DNA of 64,000 nucleotides from assembly GCF_020483305.1 (NCBI RefSeq), contig NZ_JACWAB010000001.1, forward strand, positions 248,001 to 312,000. The letters run 5' to 3'. Positions within the stretch are counted from its first letter, which is position 1, and each line of letters opens with the position of its first letter. The position numbers and the translations under genes are program-made. The stretch comes from Arthrobacter sp. UM1. GTDB lineage: Bacteria; Actinomycetota; Actinomycetes; Actinomycetales; Micrococcaceae. Under the pieces are notes generated by a model. It was not told where the DNA came from. It saw only the letters and a program-made list of their open reading frames with translations, and ran no database searches. Positions 42,510 to 51,458 of the stretch are shown piece by piece.

Positions 42510-43817
42510 CTACTGCGCAGACGGCAGGCCGATCCGCCCGGCCAGCTCGCGGAAGATGACCGCGCCGTCCTGGGCGATGCCGTCGTGGTGGAGGTCCGAG
42601 CGCTCGTACACGCTCGTGCCCCGGATGGCCTCGGCGGCGGCGAGAGAGAGGCCGCGGTCCACGTAGATGTCGTCCGTGTAGACGCACGCCGCCACCGGCA
42701 CCTCGTTCCGGGCGAGCTGCGCGCGGTCGTAGAGCGGCCCGAGCTGCGGGTCCTCCGCGATGATCTGCGCGGCTTCCCAGAGCGGGGCCGTGGCCGGGTC
42801 GGTCTCCACATGCCAGGGGTAGACCATCTCGCCGGTCAGCCGCGGCACCTCGTCCTCCTCGCCGTACCCGCCGAGCTCGCGTCCCACCCGCCATGCGGAC
42901 CAGTCCGTGGCCGAGTCCTCGGCGTAGATGCTCTCGTGCATCACGGTGTAGAGCGGCGTGCTCTCCTGCGAGAAGACCTGCCACACGGCGCGCTTGAACG
43001 CGTCCGTGAGCCCGCGGCTGCCGTCCGCCCGGGTCTCGAACGCCTCGGAGAGCAGGTAGTGGAGCTGGTGGACGCGGGTGTTGCCGCCGAGGTACATGCC
43101 GAGCCGCTGGACGTGTCCCGGGCGCAGCCGGATCCCGTCGATCCGCTCGTCCGCCTCCCGAACCCGGCGCATGATCTCAGCGAGGTGCTCCCGGTCCTCG
43201 GGGTACCAGCCGAAGAACTCGTCTTCCCGGCGGGCCACGTCGGCGTAGGTCGCGCGGTAGACGTCGTCGACCCCTGCGGTCAGGGGCGGCAGGCCGCCCG
43301 TGAGCATGGAACCGGCGAGGGACTCAGGGTGGTTCGACAGGTACGTGGCGGTGAGGAAGCCGCCGTAGCTCTGGCCGTGCGAGTACCAGGTCTCGGCGCC
43401 GAGAGCCCGGCGCAGGCGCTCGGCGTCCTCGACGATCGAGTCGGCCCGGAACCTCCGCAGCGTCTCCGCCTGCTCCTCGGGCGTGCCGCCGAGCGTGTTG
43501 CGGTTGAGCGAACGGCTCTGCCCGGTGCCGCGCTGGTCCAGCTGCAGGACGCGAGCGTGCTTGGTGGCCTCGCCGATCCACCCGCCGAGCGAGCCGTAGC
43601 GCGTTCCGCCGCTGCCCGGGCCGCCCTGGAGGTAGACGAGCCAGGGGAGCTTCTCGAACTCGCTGCCGGGCCGCCGATACTCCCGCGCGAACACCTCGAT
43701 CTGCTCGCCGTCCGGCCGCCGGTAGTCGAGCGGGGCGGTCACCCGGTGCTCCGTGATGAGCGCGTCGGAGCCCATGCTCCGCGTGGGGCCTTCCCGGTAT
43801 CCGAGGCTCTCTGCCAT
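42510..43817 (-). CDS. Alpha/beta hydrolase, S33 family (proline iminopeptidase-like)
   Basis: A 435-residue hydrolase. The oxyanion-hole segment is YLQGGPGSGG (about residues 62-71), the nucleophile Ser is in SHGQSYGGF, and the conserved DQRGTGQS comes before. The catalytic aspartate and histidine lie near the C terminus (VPVAACVYTDDIYVD and SDLHHDG). Family members cleave N-terminal proline or act as esterases; GQSYGG instead of GGSWGG marks the long actinobacterial subfamily. It starts 17 nt after the helicase stop and is likely in its operon. Confidence 0.87.
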   Translation of the reverse strand: MAESLGYREGPTRSMGSDALITEHRVTAPLDYRRPDGEQIEVFAREYRRPGSEFEKLPWLVYLQGGPGSGGTRYGSLGGWIGEATKHARVLQLDQRGTGQSRSLNRNTLGGTPEEQAETLRRFRADSIVEDAERLRRALGAETWYSHGQSYGGFLTATYLSNHPESLAGSMLTGGLPPLTAGVDDVYRATYADVARREDEFFGWYPEDREHLAEIMRRVREADERIDGIRLRPGHVQRLGMYLGGNTRVHQLHYLLSEAFETRADGSRGLTDAFKRAVWQVFSQESTPLYTVMHESIYAEDSATDWSAWRVGRELGGYGEEDEVPRLTGEMVYPWHVETDPATAPLWEAAQIIAEDPQLGPLYDRAQLARNEVPVAACVYTDDIYVDRGLSLAAAEAIRGTSVYERSDLHHDGIAQDGAVIFRELAGRIGLPSAQ

Positions 43818-43834
43818 GCGTGCGTCCTTTCGGT

Positions 43835-46405
43835 TCAGTTCCCGGCGAAGCCGGCTCGGGTGATGCGGACGACGGCGGAGCCGGACTCGTCCGAGGCGTC
43901 GAGGTCGATCTCCGCGTCGAGGCCGAAGTCCCGGTTGCCCTCCGGGTCCTTGAGGATCTGGCGGGCGGTCCAGAGGCGTCCGGTGCGGCGGAGGATGAGG
44001 AGGTCGGCGGCCCGCGCGGCGGGGGAGTCGTCGATGTCCTCGTACTCCTCGAAGTAGTCGTCGAGCGCGTCGGCCCAGTCGTCCGCCGTGAGCGTTCCCC
44101 CGGCGGCGGCCTCGGCGTCCGCGAGGGCCTTGTCCTGCTCGTCCGCGAAGAGCCGGACGCGCCGGAACAGCTCGTTGCGCACCATGACGGTGAACGCCCG
44201 CTCGTTGGAGGTGATCCCCGCCGGCGCGGGCGGCGTGGGGGAGGCGTCGTCGTCGGCGTCCTCCGGATGGGAGAGCTGCTCCCACTCGTCGAGGAGGGAG
44301 GAGTCCGTCTGCTTCACGAGCTCGCCGAGCCACTCGAGGATGTCCTCGAGCTCGTCGGTCATGGCCTCGCTCGGGATGAGGCGGCTCATCGTCCGGTAGG
44401 CGTCCGAGAGGTAGCGCAGGAGGATGCCCTCGCTGCGTGCGAGCCCGTAGTGGTTGATGAACTCCGGGAAGTTGAGGGCCCGGAGGTACATGTCCCGCAC
44501 CACGGACTTCGGGGAGAGCTCCAGGCCTGCGAGCCACGGCGCGCCGTGTCGGTACGTCTCGAGGGTGGAGGTGAGGAGCTCCTCGAGGGGCTTCTCGAAC
44601 GTCACCTCGTCGAGCTTCGCCATGCGCTCGTGGTACTCGAGCCCGTCGGCCTTCATGGCGGCGAGAGCCTCGGTCCGGGCCTTCTTGTGCTGCGCGGAGA
44701 GGACCTGCCGCGGATCGTCGAGCACCGCCTCGATGACGCTGAGGGCGTCCACGGCGTAGGAGGGCGAGTCCGGGTCGAGGACCGCGAGGACCGCGAGCGC
44801 GAACGGGGCCAGCGGCTGGTTGAGGGCGAAGTTCTCCGGGACGTCGGCGGTGAGGGAGTACCGGCGCCCGCAGGAGTCCCGGTTCGGGTGGCGCGCGATG
44901 AGGTCTCCGGCCCAGAGCTCGCGGAGGATTCCGAGGCCCTGGCGCTTGAGACCCGCATGGGAGCCCGGAGCCATGTGCGAGTGCTCGATGAGGTGACGAG
45001 CGGAGTCCAGGGGGTCCTGGCAGCGCGCGAGGAGGTTGACGGCCATCGAGTGGGTGATGCGCAGGCTGGGGGAGAGCGGCTCCGGGTCCGCGGAGACGAG
45101 CTTCTCGAACGTGGGCCGGCCCCAGGAGACGAACCCCTCCGGCGGCTTCTTCTTGGCGACCTGGCGGAGCTTCTTCTCGTCGTCGCCGAACTTGGCCCGG
45201 GCCTTGTCCATGGCCTTCTTGTTCTCGATGGCGTGTTCGGGCGCCTGGACGATCACCGTGCCGGCCGTGTCGAAGCCGGCGCGGCCGGCCCGCCCGGCGA
45301 TCTGGTGGAACTCCCGAGCCTGGAGGATGCGGGACTTGGACCCGTCGAACTTGGACAGGGCCGTGAGCACCACGGTGCGGATCGGCACGTTGATGCCGAC
45401 GCCGAGCGTGTCCGTGCCGCAGATGGCCTTGAGCAGCCCCTTCTGCGCCAGCTGCTCCACGAGCCGCCGGTACTTGGGCAGCATGCCGGCGTGGTGGACG
45501 CCGATCCCGGAGCGCACGAGCCGTGAGAGCACTTTGCCGAACCCGGCGGAGAAGCGGAAGTCCCCGATCACCTCCGCGATGGCCTCCTTCTCCTCCGGCG
45601 TGACGAGCTTGAGGCTGGCCAGGCCCTGCGCCCGCTCGATCGCCTCGAGCTGGGAGAAGTGCACCACGTACACCGGGGTCTGGCGAGTGGCGACGAGCTC
45701 GGCGAGCTGGTCCTGCAGCGGCTCCTCGGAGTAGGAGAAGTGAAGCGGGATGGGCCGGTCCGCATGCGCGACGACGGCGACCTCCCTCCCCGTCTCGGCC
45801 GGAAGCCGCTCCTCGAAGCGGGAGACGTCTCCGAGCGTCGCGGACATGAGGAGGAACTGGGCCTGGGGGAGCTCCACGAGCGGGACCTGCCAGGCCCATC
45901 CGCGCTGCGGATCGCCGTAGAAGTGGAACTCGTCCATGATGACGCAGCCGATCTCCGCGTCCGCGCCGTCCCTCAGCGCGATGTTCGCGACGATCTCGGC
46001 GGTGCAGCAGATGACCGGGGCGTCGGCGTTCACCGAGGAGTCGCCCGTCACCATGCCCACGTTCTCCGCGCCGAAGACGCGCACGAGGTCGAAGAACTTC
46101 TCGGAGACGAGGGCCTTGATCGGCGCGGTGTAGTAGCTGCGGCGCCCGCGGGCGTAGGCGAAGAGGTGGGCGGCGAGGGCCACCATGGACTTCCCCGAGC
46201 CGGTGGGCGTGGAGAGGATGACGTGCCGGCCGGCGGCGAGCTCCATCGCCGCCTCCTCCTGGGCCGGGTACAGGCTGAGCCCCCGGCTCTCGGCGTAGGA
46301 GACGAACGAGGCGAGCAGGTCGTCCTCGCCCGCCTTCCGGTAGGCGCCGAACAGGCCGCGGTACTCCGGTGTGTCGGGTCTCTCGGGGAGGAAGTCGGTG
46401 ATCAC
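43835..46405 (-). CDS. Ski2-like DEAD/DEAH-box helicase with DUF3516 C-terminal region
   Basis: An 856-residue superfamily-2 helicase. Motif I STPTGSGKS is at residues 65-73, motif Ia APIKALVSEKFF, motif II MDEFHFYGD, motif III MSATLGD, motif V GTDTLGVGINVP and motif VI QIAGRAGRAGFD. The C-terminal half (about residue 430 on) is the DUF3516 type, with no zinc motif. Such proteins probably unwind RNA or RNA-DNA hybrids in decay; the role in actinobacteria is not settled. The start is GTG 46405, preceded by GGAGGG and TAGGCT. The S33 peptidase gene follows closely. Confidence 0.92.
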   Translation of the reverse strand: MITDFLPERPDTPEYRGLFGAYRKAGEDDLLASFVSYAESRGLSLYPAQEEAAMELAAGRHVILSTPTGSGKSMVALAAHLFAYARGRRSYYTAPIKALVSEKFFDLVRVFGAENVGMVTGDSSVNADAPVICCTAEIVANIALRDGADAEIGCVIMDEFHFYGDPQRGWAWQVPLVELPQAQFLLMSATLGDVSRFEERLPAETGREVAVVAHADRPIPLHFSYSEEPLQDQLAELVATRQTPVYVVHFSQLEAIERAQGLASLKLVTPEEKEAIAEVIGDFRFSAGFGKVLSRLVRSGIGVHHAGMLPKYRRLVEQLAQKGLLKAICGTDTLGVGINVPIRTVVLTALSKFDGSKSRILQAREFHQIAGRAGRAGFDTAGTVIVQAPEHAIENKKAMDKARAKFGDDEKKLRQVAKKKPPEGFVSWGRPTFEKLVSADPEPLSPSLRITHSMAVNLLARCQDPLDSARHLIEHSHMAPGSHAGLKRQGLGILRELWAGDLIARHPNRDSCGRRYSLTADVPENFALNQPLAPFALAVLAVLDPDSPSYAVDALSVIEAVLDDPRQVLSAQHKKARTEALAAMKADGLEYHERMAKLDEVTFEKPLEELLTSTLETYRHGAPWLAGLELSPKSVVRDMYLRALNFPEFINHYGLARSEGILLRYLSDAYRTMSRLIPSEAMTDELEDILEWLGELVKQTDSSLLDEWEQLSHPEDADDDASPTPPAPAGITSNERAFTVMVRNELFRRVRLFADEQDKALADAEAAAGGTLTADDWADALDDYFEEYEDIDDSPAARAADLLILRRTGRLWTARQILKDPEGNRDFGLDAEIDLDASDESGSAVVRITRAGFAGN

Positions 46406-46411
46406 CCCTCC

Positions 46412-46417
46412 AGCCTA
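46412..46417 (-). promoter_or_regulatory. -10 box before the helicase gene, leaderless spacing
   Basis: Minus-strand TAGGCT ends 6 nt before GTG 46405; the spacer is GGAGGG. Confidence 0.4.
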
Positions 46418-46558
46418 GGGCGTTCCGCGCGGTCGCGGGGGAGTCGGGCAAGGGGCCTGCGCCCGGCATGACCTCTCCGGCCGGTGGCGGCAGGACTAGT
46501 CTTGCGGTGAGAAGCGCCGGGCGCTCGCGCCGCCCGGCCTGAGCCGAAGGAGGCGCGC

Positions 46559-47353
46559 GTGGCCGATTCACCGTCTTGGGACCCTGAGCAGTATGCGGTG
46601 TTCGGAGACCACCGCACACGGCCGTTCCTCGATCTCATCGCGCAGATCCGTCCGGAGTCGCCTCCTTCCCGGGTCCTGGACCTCGGCTGCGGCACCGGCA
46701 ACCAGACGGAGATCCTCGCGGACCGCTGGCCTGAGGCGGACGTCGTCGGGCTCGACTCCTCGGCGGAGATGCTGCGCACCGCCGAGCGGCGGAGCCGCCC
46801 GGGGCTCCGCTTCGAGCTGGGGGACATCAACACGGCGGACGTCTCGGAGGCCGACGTCGTCGTCTCCAACGCCGCGCTGCAGTGGGTGCCGGAGCACCGG
46901 CGCCTGCTCGGAGAGTGGGCGGAGAGCATGAGGCCGGGGTCCTGGCTGGCCGTCCAGGTGCCCGGCAATTTCGACGCCCCCTCCCACCGCATCATGAGGG
47001 AGCTCGCGGCCGAGGAGCCCTTCGCGGGGCCTCTGCGCGGCGTGCTGCGGCACGAGGACGCGGTGGATACATCCAACGCCTATTTGCTAAACCTCGCGTC
47101 ACACGGTTTCATAGTGGATGCGTGGGAGACCACGTACTCGCACGTTCTCCAGGGGGAGAACCCGGTGGTGGACTGGGTTCGGGGCACGGGGCTGCGCCCG
47201 GTTCTCGAGAGTCTTCGCCCGGAGATGCGCGCTGAGTTCGAAACGGAATATGCGAGGCGGGTTCGCGCGGCGTATCCGCCCGCCGATGTCGGCACGGTGT
47301 TCGAGTTCCGCCGGATCTTCTTCGTCGGACGGAAACGGCCGTCAACAGCCTAA
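46559..47353 (+). CDS. tam: Trans-aconitate 2-methyltransferase-like SAM methyltransferase
   Basis: Transfers a methyl group to trans-aconitate, a by-product of aconitase, in the Tam family. The 264-residue protein has SAM motif I VLDLGCGTGNQTE at about residues 39-51, GLDSSAEML, and the Tam-typical SNAALQWVPEHRRLL and WLAVQVPGNFDAPSH. GTG 46559 has GAAGGAGG upstream; TAGTCT lies further up near 46497. It is divergent from the helicase gene and ends 8 nt before the GntR gene. Confidence 0.85.
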   Translation: MADSPSWDPEQYAVFGDHRTRPFLDLIAQIRPESPPSRVLDLGCGTGNQTEILADRWPEADVVGLDSSAEMLRTAERRSRPGLRFELGDINTADVSEADVVVSNAALQWVPEHRRLLGEWAESMRPGSWLAVQVPGNFDAPSHRIMRELAAEEPFAGPLRGVLRHEDAVDTSNAYLLNLASHGFIVDAWETTYSHVLQGENPVVDWVRGTGLRPVLESLRPEMRAEFETEYARRVRAAYPPADVGTVFEFRRIFFVGRKRPSTA

Positions 47354-47361
47354 GGAAACCC

Positions 47362-47772
47362 ATGGAATCCCCAATCCCCACGTGGCTCTCGAAGGCCTCT
47401 CTGCAGGAGTACCCCGGGCCTCCGGTCGTGCAGATCACCGGCGCTGTCGTGGACGCCATCAACCGCGCGGACGCCGAGGCGGGAGATCAGCTCCCGCCCG
47501 TGCGCAAACTGGCGCTGCACCTTGGCGTCGCGGTGAACACGGTGGCCAAGGCCTACAAGCGCCTGGAGGAGTGGAACCTCGTGGAGGGGAGGGGCCGCGC
47601 GGGGACGGTGGTCTCCACGGACTCCGTCAAGGTCCGGTACGACGTCCAGCAGATGGTCGCCTCCCTCGTGAAGCTCGCGCGCCGCTCCGGCGTCTCGGCA
47701 GAGGATCTCCACGCGATGCTCGACGCCGCGATCGGGCGCCAGAAAGACGCGGCTTCGTCTGCGGCGAACTGA
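47362..47772 (+). CDS. GntR-family regulator (YtrA-like, short)
   Basis: A 136-residue regulator with an N-terminal winged helix: VVQITGAVVDAINRA, then QLPPVRKLALHLGVAVNTVAKAYKRLEEWNLVEGRGRAGT. The C-terminal part is only two helices (QQMVASLVKLARR and AEDLHAMLDAAIG), as in the YtrA subfamily, which often controls ABC transporters. No transporter is nearby, so the target is open. ATG 47362 has AAGGAAA upstream. It may be co-transcribed with tam, 8 nt upstream. Confidence 0.88.
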   Translation: MESPIPTWLSKASLQEYPGPPVVQITGAVVDAINRADAEAGDQLPPVRKLALHLGVAVNTVAKAYKRLEEWNLVEGRGRAGTVVSTDSVKVRYDVQQMVASLVKLARRSGVSAEDLHAMLDAAIGRQKDAASSAAN

Positions 47773-47773
47773 G

Positions 47774-47801
47774 TTGAATCGAACACCCGTTCGACTAGGC
47801 T
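47774..47801 (+). promoter_or_regulatory. LexA-controlled, leaderless-type promoter of uvrA
   Basis: -35 TTGAAT (47774-47779), 16-nt spacer, -10 TAGGCT (47796-47801), then 6 nt to GTG 47808. The spacer contains the perfect actinobacterial SOS box TCGAAC-ACCC-GTTCGA (47779-47794), so LexA would cover the promoter core. Confidence 0.85.
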
Positions 47802-47807
47802 GGCACA

Positions 47808-50699
47808 GTGACCTCTCAGCAGACTGACGCAGCCGCCCCCCACCGCTCATCCCTGAACCGCCTCGTGGTCCAGGGCGCGCGCGAGCACAACCTGAAGAAC
47901 GTCAACCTCGAGATCCCGCGCGACGCGCTCGTGGTCTTCACGGGCCTCTCGGGCTCCGGCAAGTCCTCCCTCGCGTTCGACACGATCTTCGCCGAGGGCC
48001 AGCGCCGCTACGTGGAGTCCCTCTCCGCGTATGCCCGCCAGTTCCTCGGCCAGGTGGACAAGCCGGACGTGGACTTCATCGAGGGACTGTCTCCCGCGGT
48101 GAGCATCGACCAGAAGTCGACGAGCAAGAACCCTCGCTCCACCGTCGGCACCATCACCGAGATCTACGACTACATGCGCCTGCTCTGGGCGCGCATCGGC
48201 CGTCCCCACTGCCCGGTCTGCGGAGAGGCCATCTCGAAGCAGTCTCCTCAGCAGATCGTGGACCAGCTGCTCGAGCTGGAGGACCGGACGCGGTTCCAGG
48301 TGCTCGCGCCCGTGGTGCGCGGGCGCAAGGGCGAGTTCGCGGACCTCTTTCCGGACCTGGCCGCGCGCGGGTACTCGCGCGCGAGGGTGGACGGGAAGAC
48401 CGTTCAGCTGCAGGACCCGCCCAAGCTGGCCAAGCAGTACAAGCACACCATCGAGGTCGTCGTGGACCGCCTGGCCATGAAGGAGGGAGTGCGCCAGCGC
48501 CTCACGGACTCCGTGGAGACGGCGCTCGGCCTCGCCGAAGGCCGCGTCCTCATCGAGTTCGTGGACCGCCCGGAGGACGCGCCTGACCGGGTCCGGGCGT
48601 TCTCGGAGAATCTGGCCTGCCCCAACGAGCACCCCCTCGCCCTGGACGAGGTGGAGCCGCGCAGCTTCTCCTTCAACAACCCCTTCGGCGCGTGCTCCGA
48701 GTGCTCCGGCATCGGCTCCCGCCTGGAGGTGGACGAGGAGCTCGTGGTCCCCGATCCGGACCTCTCTCTCGCGGAGGGCGCCATCGCGCCCTGGTCTCTC
48801 GGCGCGGCCACCACGGAGTACTGGGTGCGGCTCATGTCGGGCCTCGCGAAGGAGCTCGGCTTCTCCATGACGGAGCCGTGGAGCAGCCTGCCCGCCAAGG
48901 CCCGCAAGGCCGTCCTCCACGGCAAGGACTACAAGGTCACCGTCGCCTACCGGAACCGGTTCGGGCGCGAGCGCAAGTACACCTCGGGCTTCGAGGGCGT
49001 CGTCGCCTACATCCACCGCAAGCACGAGGAGACGGAGTCGGACCACGCCCGGGACCGCTACGCGGAGTACATGCGGGAGATCCCGTGCCCGGCGTGCAAC
49101 GGCGCGCGGCTCAACCCCACGGCGCTCTCCGTGACGGTGGACGGACGGTCCATTGCGGAGGTCTCGGCGCTGCCGATGGGGGAGGCGTCCGCCTTCTTCT
49201 CCGCCCTCGAGCTCACACCGCGCGAGGCGCGGATCGCTGAGCAGGTCCTCAAGGAGATCGACGCGCGCCTGAAGTTCCTCCTCGACGTCGGTCTCGACTA
49301 CCTCAACCTCGAGCGCTCGGCGGGCACGCTCTCGGGCGGAGAGGCTCAGCGCATCCGCCTCGCCACGCAGATCGGCTCCGGCCTCGTGGGCGTCCTGTAC
49401 GTGCTGGACGAACCGAGCATCGGACTCCACCAGCGGGACAACCGCCGGCTCATCGAGACGCTCACCCATCTGCGGGACCTCGGCAACACGCTCATCGTCG
49501 TCGAGCATGACGAGGACACCATCCACGAGGCGGACTGGATCGTGGACGTGGGGCCCGGCGCGGGAGAGCACGGCGGCGTGATCGTGCACTCCGGCTCGGT
49601 CGAGGGGCTCGTGGAGAACACGGACTCGATCACGGGCGACTACCTTGCGGGCCGCCGCGCCATCGAGATCCCGTCCGAGCGCCGCCCGGTGGACCGCAAG
49701 CGGATGGTGCGCGTCGTCGACGCCCGGGAGAACAACCTCAAGAACGTCACCGCGGACTTCCCGCTCGGCGTGCTCACGGCCGTCACCGGCGTCTCCGGGT
49801 CCGGCAAGTCCACGCTGGTCAACGACATCCTCTACAAGACCCTCGCGAACAAGCTCAACGGCGCCAAGCAGGTGGCCGGCCGCCACAAGCGGGTCGAGGG
49901 CCTGGAGCACCTGGACAAGGTCATCCACGTGGACCAGTCGCCCATCGGCCGCACGCCGCGCTCCAACCCCGCCACGTACACGGGGGTGTTCGACAACATC
50001 CGCAAGCTGTTCGCGGAGACGAGCGAGGCGAAGGTGCGCGGATACCAGCAGGGCCGCTTCTCCTTCAACGTCAAGGGCGGCCGCTGCGAGAACTGCTCGG
50101 GAGACGGCACCATCAAGATCGAGATGAACTTCCTGCCGGACGTCTACGTGCCCTGCGAGGTCTGCCACGGCGCCCGCTACAACCGCGAGACGCTCGAAGT
50201 CCACTACAAGGGCAAGAACATCGCCGAGGTCCTCGACATGCCCATCGAGGAGGCGGCGGAGTTCTTCGAGGCGTTCGCGCCGATCCACCGCCACCTCAAG
50301 ACGCTCGTGGACGTGGGACTCGGGTACGTCCGCCTCGGCCAGCCCGCCACCACCCTCTCCGGCGGCGAGGCGCAGCGCGTCAAGCTGGCCTCCGAGCTCC
50401 AGAAGCGCTCCAACGGCCGCTCGGTCTACGTGCTGGACGAGCCCACCACGGGCCTGCACTTCGAGGACATCCGCAAGCTGCTCCTCGTGCTCCAGGGCCT
50501 CGTGGAGAAGGGCAACTCGGTCATCACGATCGAGCACAACCTGGATGTCATCAAGGCGGCTGACTGGATCATCGACATGGGCCCGGAGGGAGGATCCGGC
50601 GGCGGCGAGGTCATCGCGGCGGGAACCCCGGAGGAGGTCGCCCAGGTGGAGGCCAGCCACACCGGGCGCTTCCTCGCGGAGATCCTCCCGCAGCGCTGA
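47808..50699 (+). CDS. uvrA: UvrABC system protein A
   Basis: DNA-damage recognition ATPase of nucleotide excision repair. The 963-residue protein has two ABC modules. The first carries [10 protein letters not shown] (about residues 45-54), the zinc-finger cysteines in HCPVCG and ACSECSG, and the ABC signature [12 protein letters not shown]; the second carries [18 protein letters not shown] with [10 protein letters not shown], and [15 protein letters not shown] 47808 has no Shine-Dalgarno; the -10 box 6 nt upstream predicts a leaderless mRNA. It is the one gene here with a clear SOS box. plsC and uvrC follow. Confidence 0.98.
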   Translation: MTSQQTDAAAPHRSSLNRLVVQGAREHNLKNVNLEIPRDALVVFTGLSGSGKSSLAFDTIFAEGQRRYVESLSAYARQFLGQVDKPDVDFIEGLSPAVSIDQKSTSKNPRSTVGTITEIYDYMRLLWARIGRPHCPVCGEAISKQSPQQIVDQLLELEDRTRFQVLAPVVRGRKGEFADLFPDLAARGYSRARVDGKTVQLQDPPKLAKQYKHTIEVVVDRLAMKEGVRQRLTDSVETALGLAEGRVLIEFVDRPEDAPDRVRAFSENLACPNEHPLALDEVEPRSFSFNNPFGACSECSGIGSRLEVDEELVVPDPDLSLAEGAIAPWSLGAATTEYWVRLMSGLAKELGFSMTEPWSSLPAKARKAVLHGKDYKVTVAYRNRFGRERKYTSGFEGVVAYIHRKHEETESDHARDRYAEYMREIPCPACNGARLNPTALSVTVDGRSIAEVSALPMGEASAFFSALELTPREARIAEQVLKEIDARLKFLLDVGLDYLNLERSAGTLSGGEAQRIRLATQIGSGLVGVLYVLDEPSIGLHQRDNRRLIETLTHLRDLGNTLIVVEHDEDTIHEADWIVDVGPGAGEHGGVIVHSGSVEGLVENTDSITGDYLAGRRAIEIPSERRPVDRKRMVRVVDARENNLKNVTADFPLGVLTAVTGVSGSGKSTLVNDILYKTLANKLNGAKQVAGRHKRVEGLEHLDKVIHVDQSPIGRTPRSNPATYTGVFDNIRKLFAETSEAKVRGYQQGRFSFNVKGGRCENCSGDGTIKIEMNFLPDVYVPCEVCHGARYNRETLEVHYKGKNIAEVLDMPIEEAAEFFEAFAPIHRHLKTLVDVGLGYVRLGQPATTLSGGEAQRVKLASELQKRSNGRSVYVLDEPTTGLHFEDIRKLLLVLQGLVEKGNSVITIEHNLDVIKAADWIIDMGPEGGSGGGEVIAAGTPEEVAQVEASHTGRFLAEILPQR

Positions 50700-50784
50700 T
50701 CCCGGGCATCGGCCCCTGCGGCCGATAGAGTTGGACCACCCCGGGAGGGCCGGACGCGGACGAGAACGCGGAAGAAGAGGAGCG

Positions 50785-51456
50785 ATGAAAGCCTACGACG
50801 TCACCTACCAGGCCGTGCGCACGGCCATCAAGGGCCTGTGCCGTCCCACGATCACGGGGATCGAGAACGTCCCCGAGACCGGCTCGTTCATCGTGGCCTC
50901 GAACCACCTCTCCTTCCTCGACTCCGTCATCATCCAGGCCCTCATGCCCCGTCCCGTCTCCTTCTTCGCCAAGGCGGAGTACTTCACCACGCCGGGTGTG
51001 AAGGGACGCCTCATGAAGTCCTTCTTCACGGCGGTGCGCTCCATCCCCGTGGAGCGCGGGGAGCAGGCGGAGGCCGTGGCGGCCCTCAAGACCCTCCTCG
51101 GCATCCTCGAGAAGGGCGACGGCGTCGGCATCTACCCCGAGGGCACGCGCTCCCGGGACGGGCGCCTCTACCGCGGACGCACGGGTGTCGGCTGGCTCGC
51201 CCTCGCGTCCGGCGCGCCTGTGGTCCCGGTGGGCCTCATCGGCACCGAGCGCCTCCAGCCGGCGGACAAGAACTGGATCCGGCCGCAGCACTTCACCATG
51301 AAGATCGGCGCTCCGCTGCAGTTCGAGCACCTCGGCCAGAAGCACGCCCTGCCCGCCCGGCGCCAGGCCACGGAGGCGGTCATGGACAGCATCGCGGCGC
51401 TCACAGGACAGCCGCGCTCGGACAAGTACAACGAGCGCCCCGCGGCCGCGGTCTAG
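50785..51456 (+). CDS. plsC: 1-acyl-sn-glycerol-3-phosphate acyltransferase
   Basis: Makes phosphatidic acid by acylating lysophosphatidic acid at the membrane. The 223-residue protein has the catalytic NHLSFLD (His41, Asp46) and the substrate-binding YPEGTRSRDG near residue 116. One hydrophobic segment near the N terminus (GSFIVAS) is short, so it is probably a peripheral or weakly anchored enzyme. ATG 50785 has AAGAGGAG upstream. It lies between uvrA and uvrC; the uvrC GTG begins 2 nt after its stop, an unusual link between lipid synthesis and repair. Confidence 0.92.
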   Translation: MKAYDVTYQAVRTAIKGLCRPTITGIENVPETGSFIVASNHLSFLDSVIIQALMPRPVSFFAKAEYFTTPGVKGRLMKSFFTAVRSIPVERGEQAEAVAALKTLLGILEKGDGVGIYPEGTRSRDGRLYRGRTGVGWLALASGAPVVPVGLIGTERLQPADKNWIRPQHFTMKIGAPLQFEHLGQKHALPARRQATEAVMDSIAALTGQPRSDKYNERPAAAV

Positions 51457-51458
51457 GC

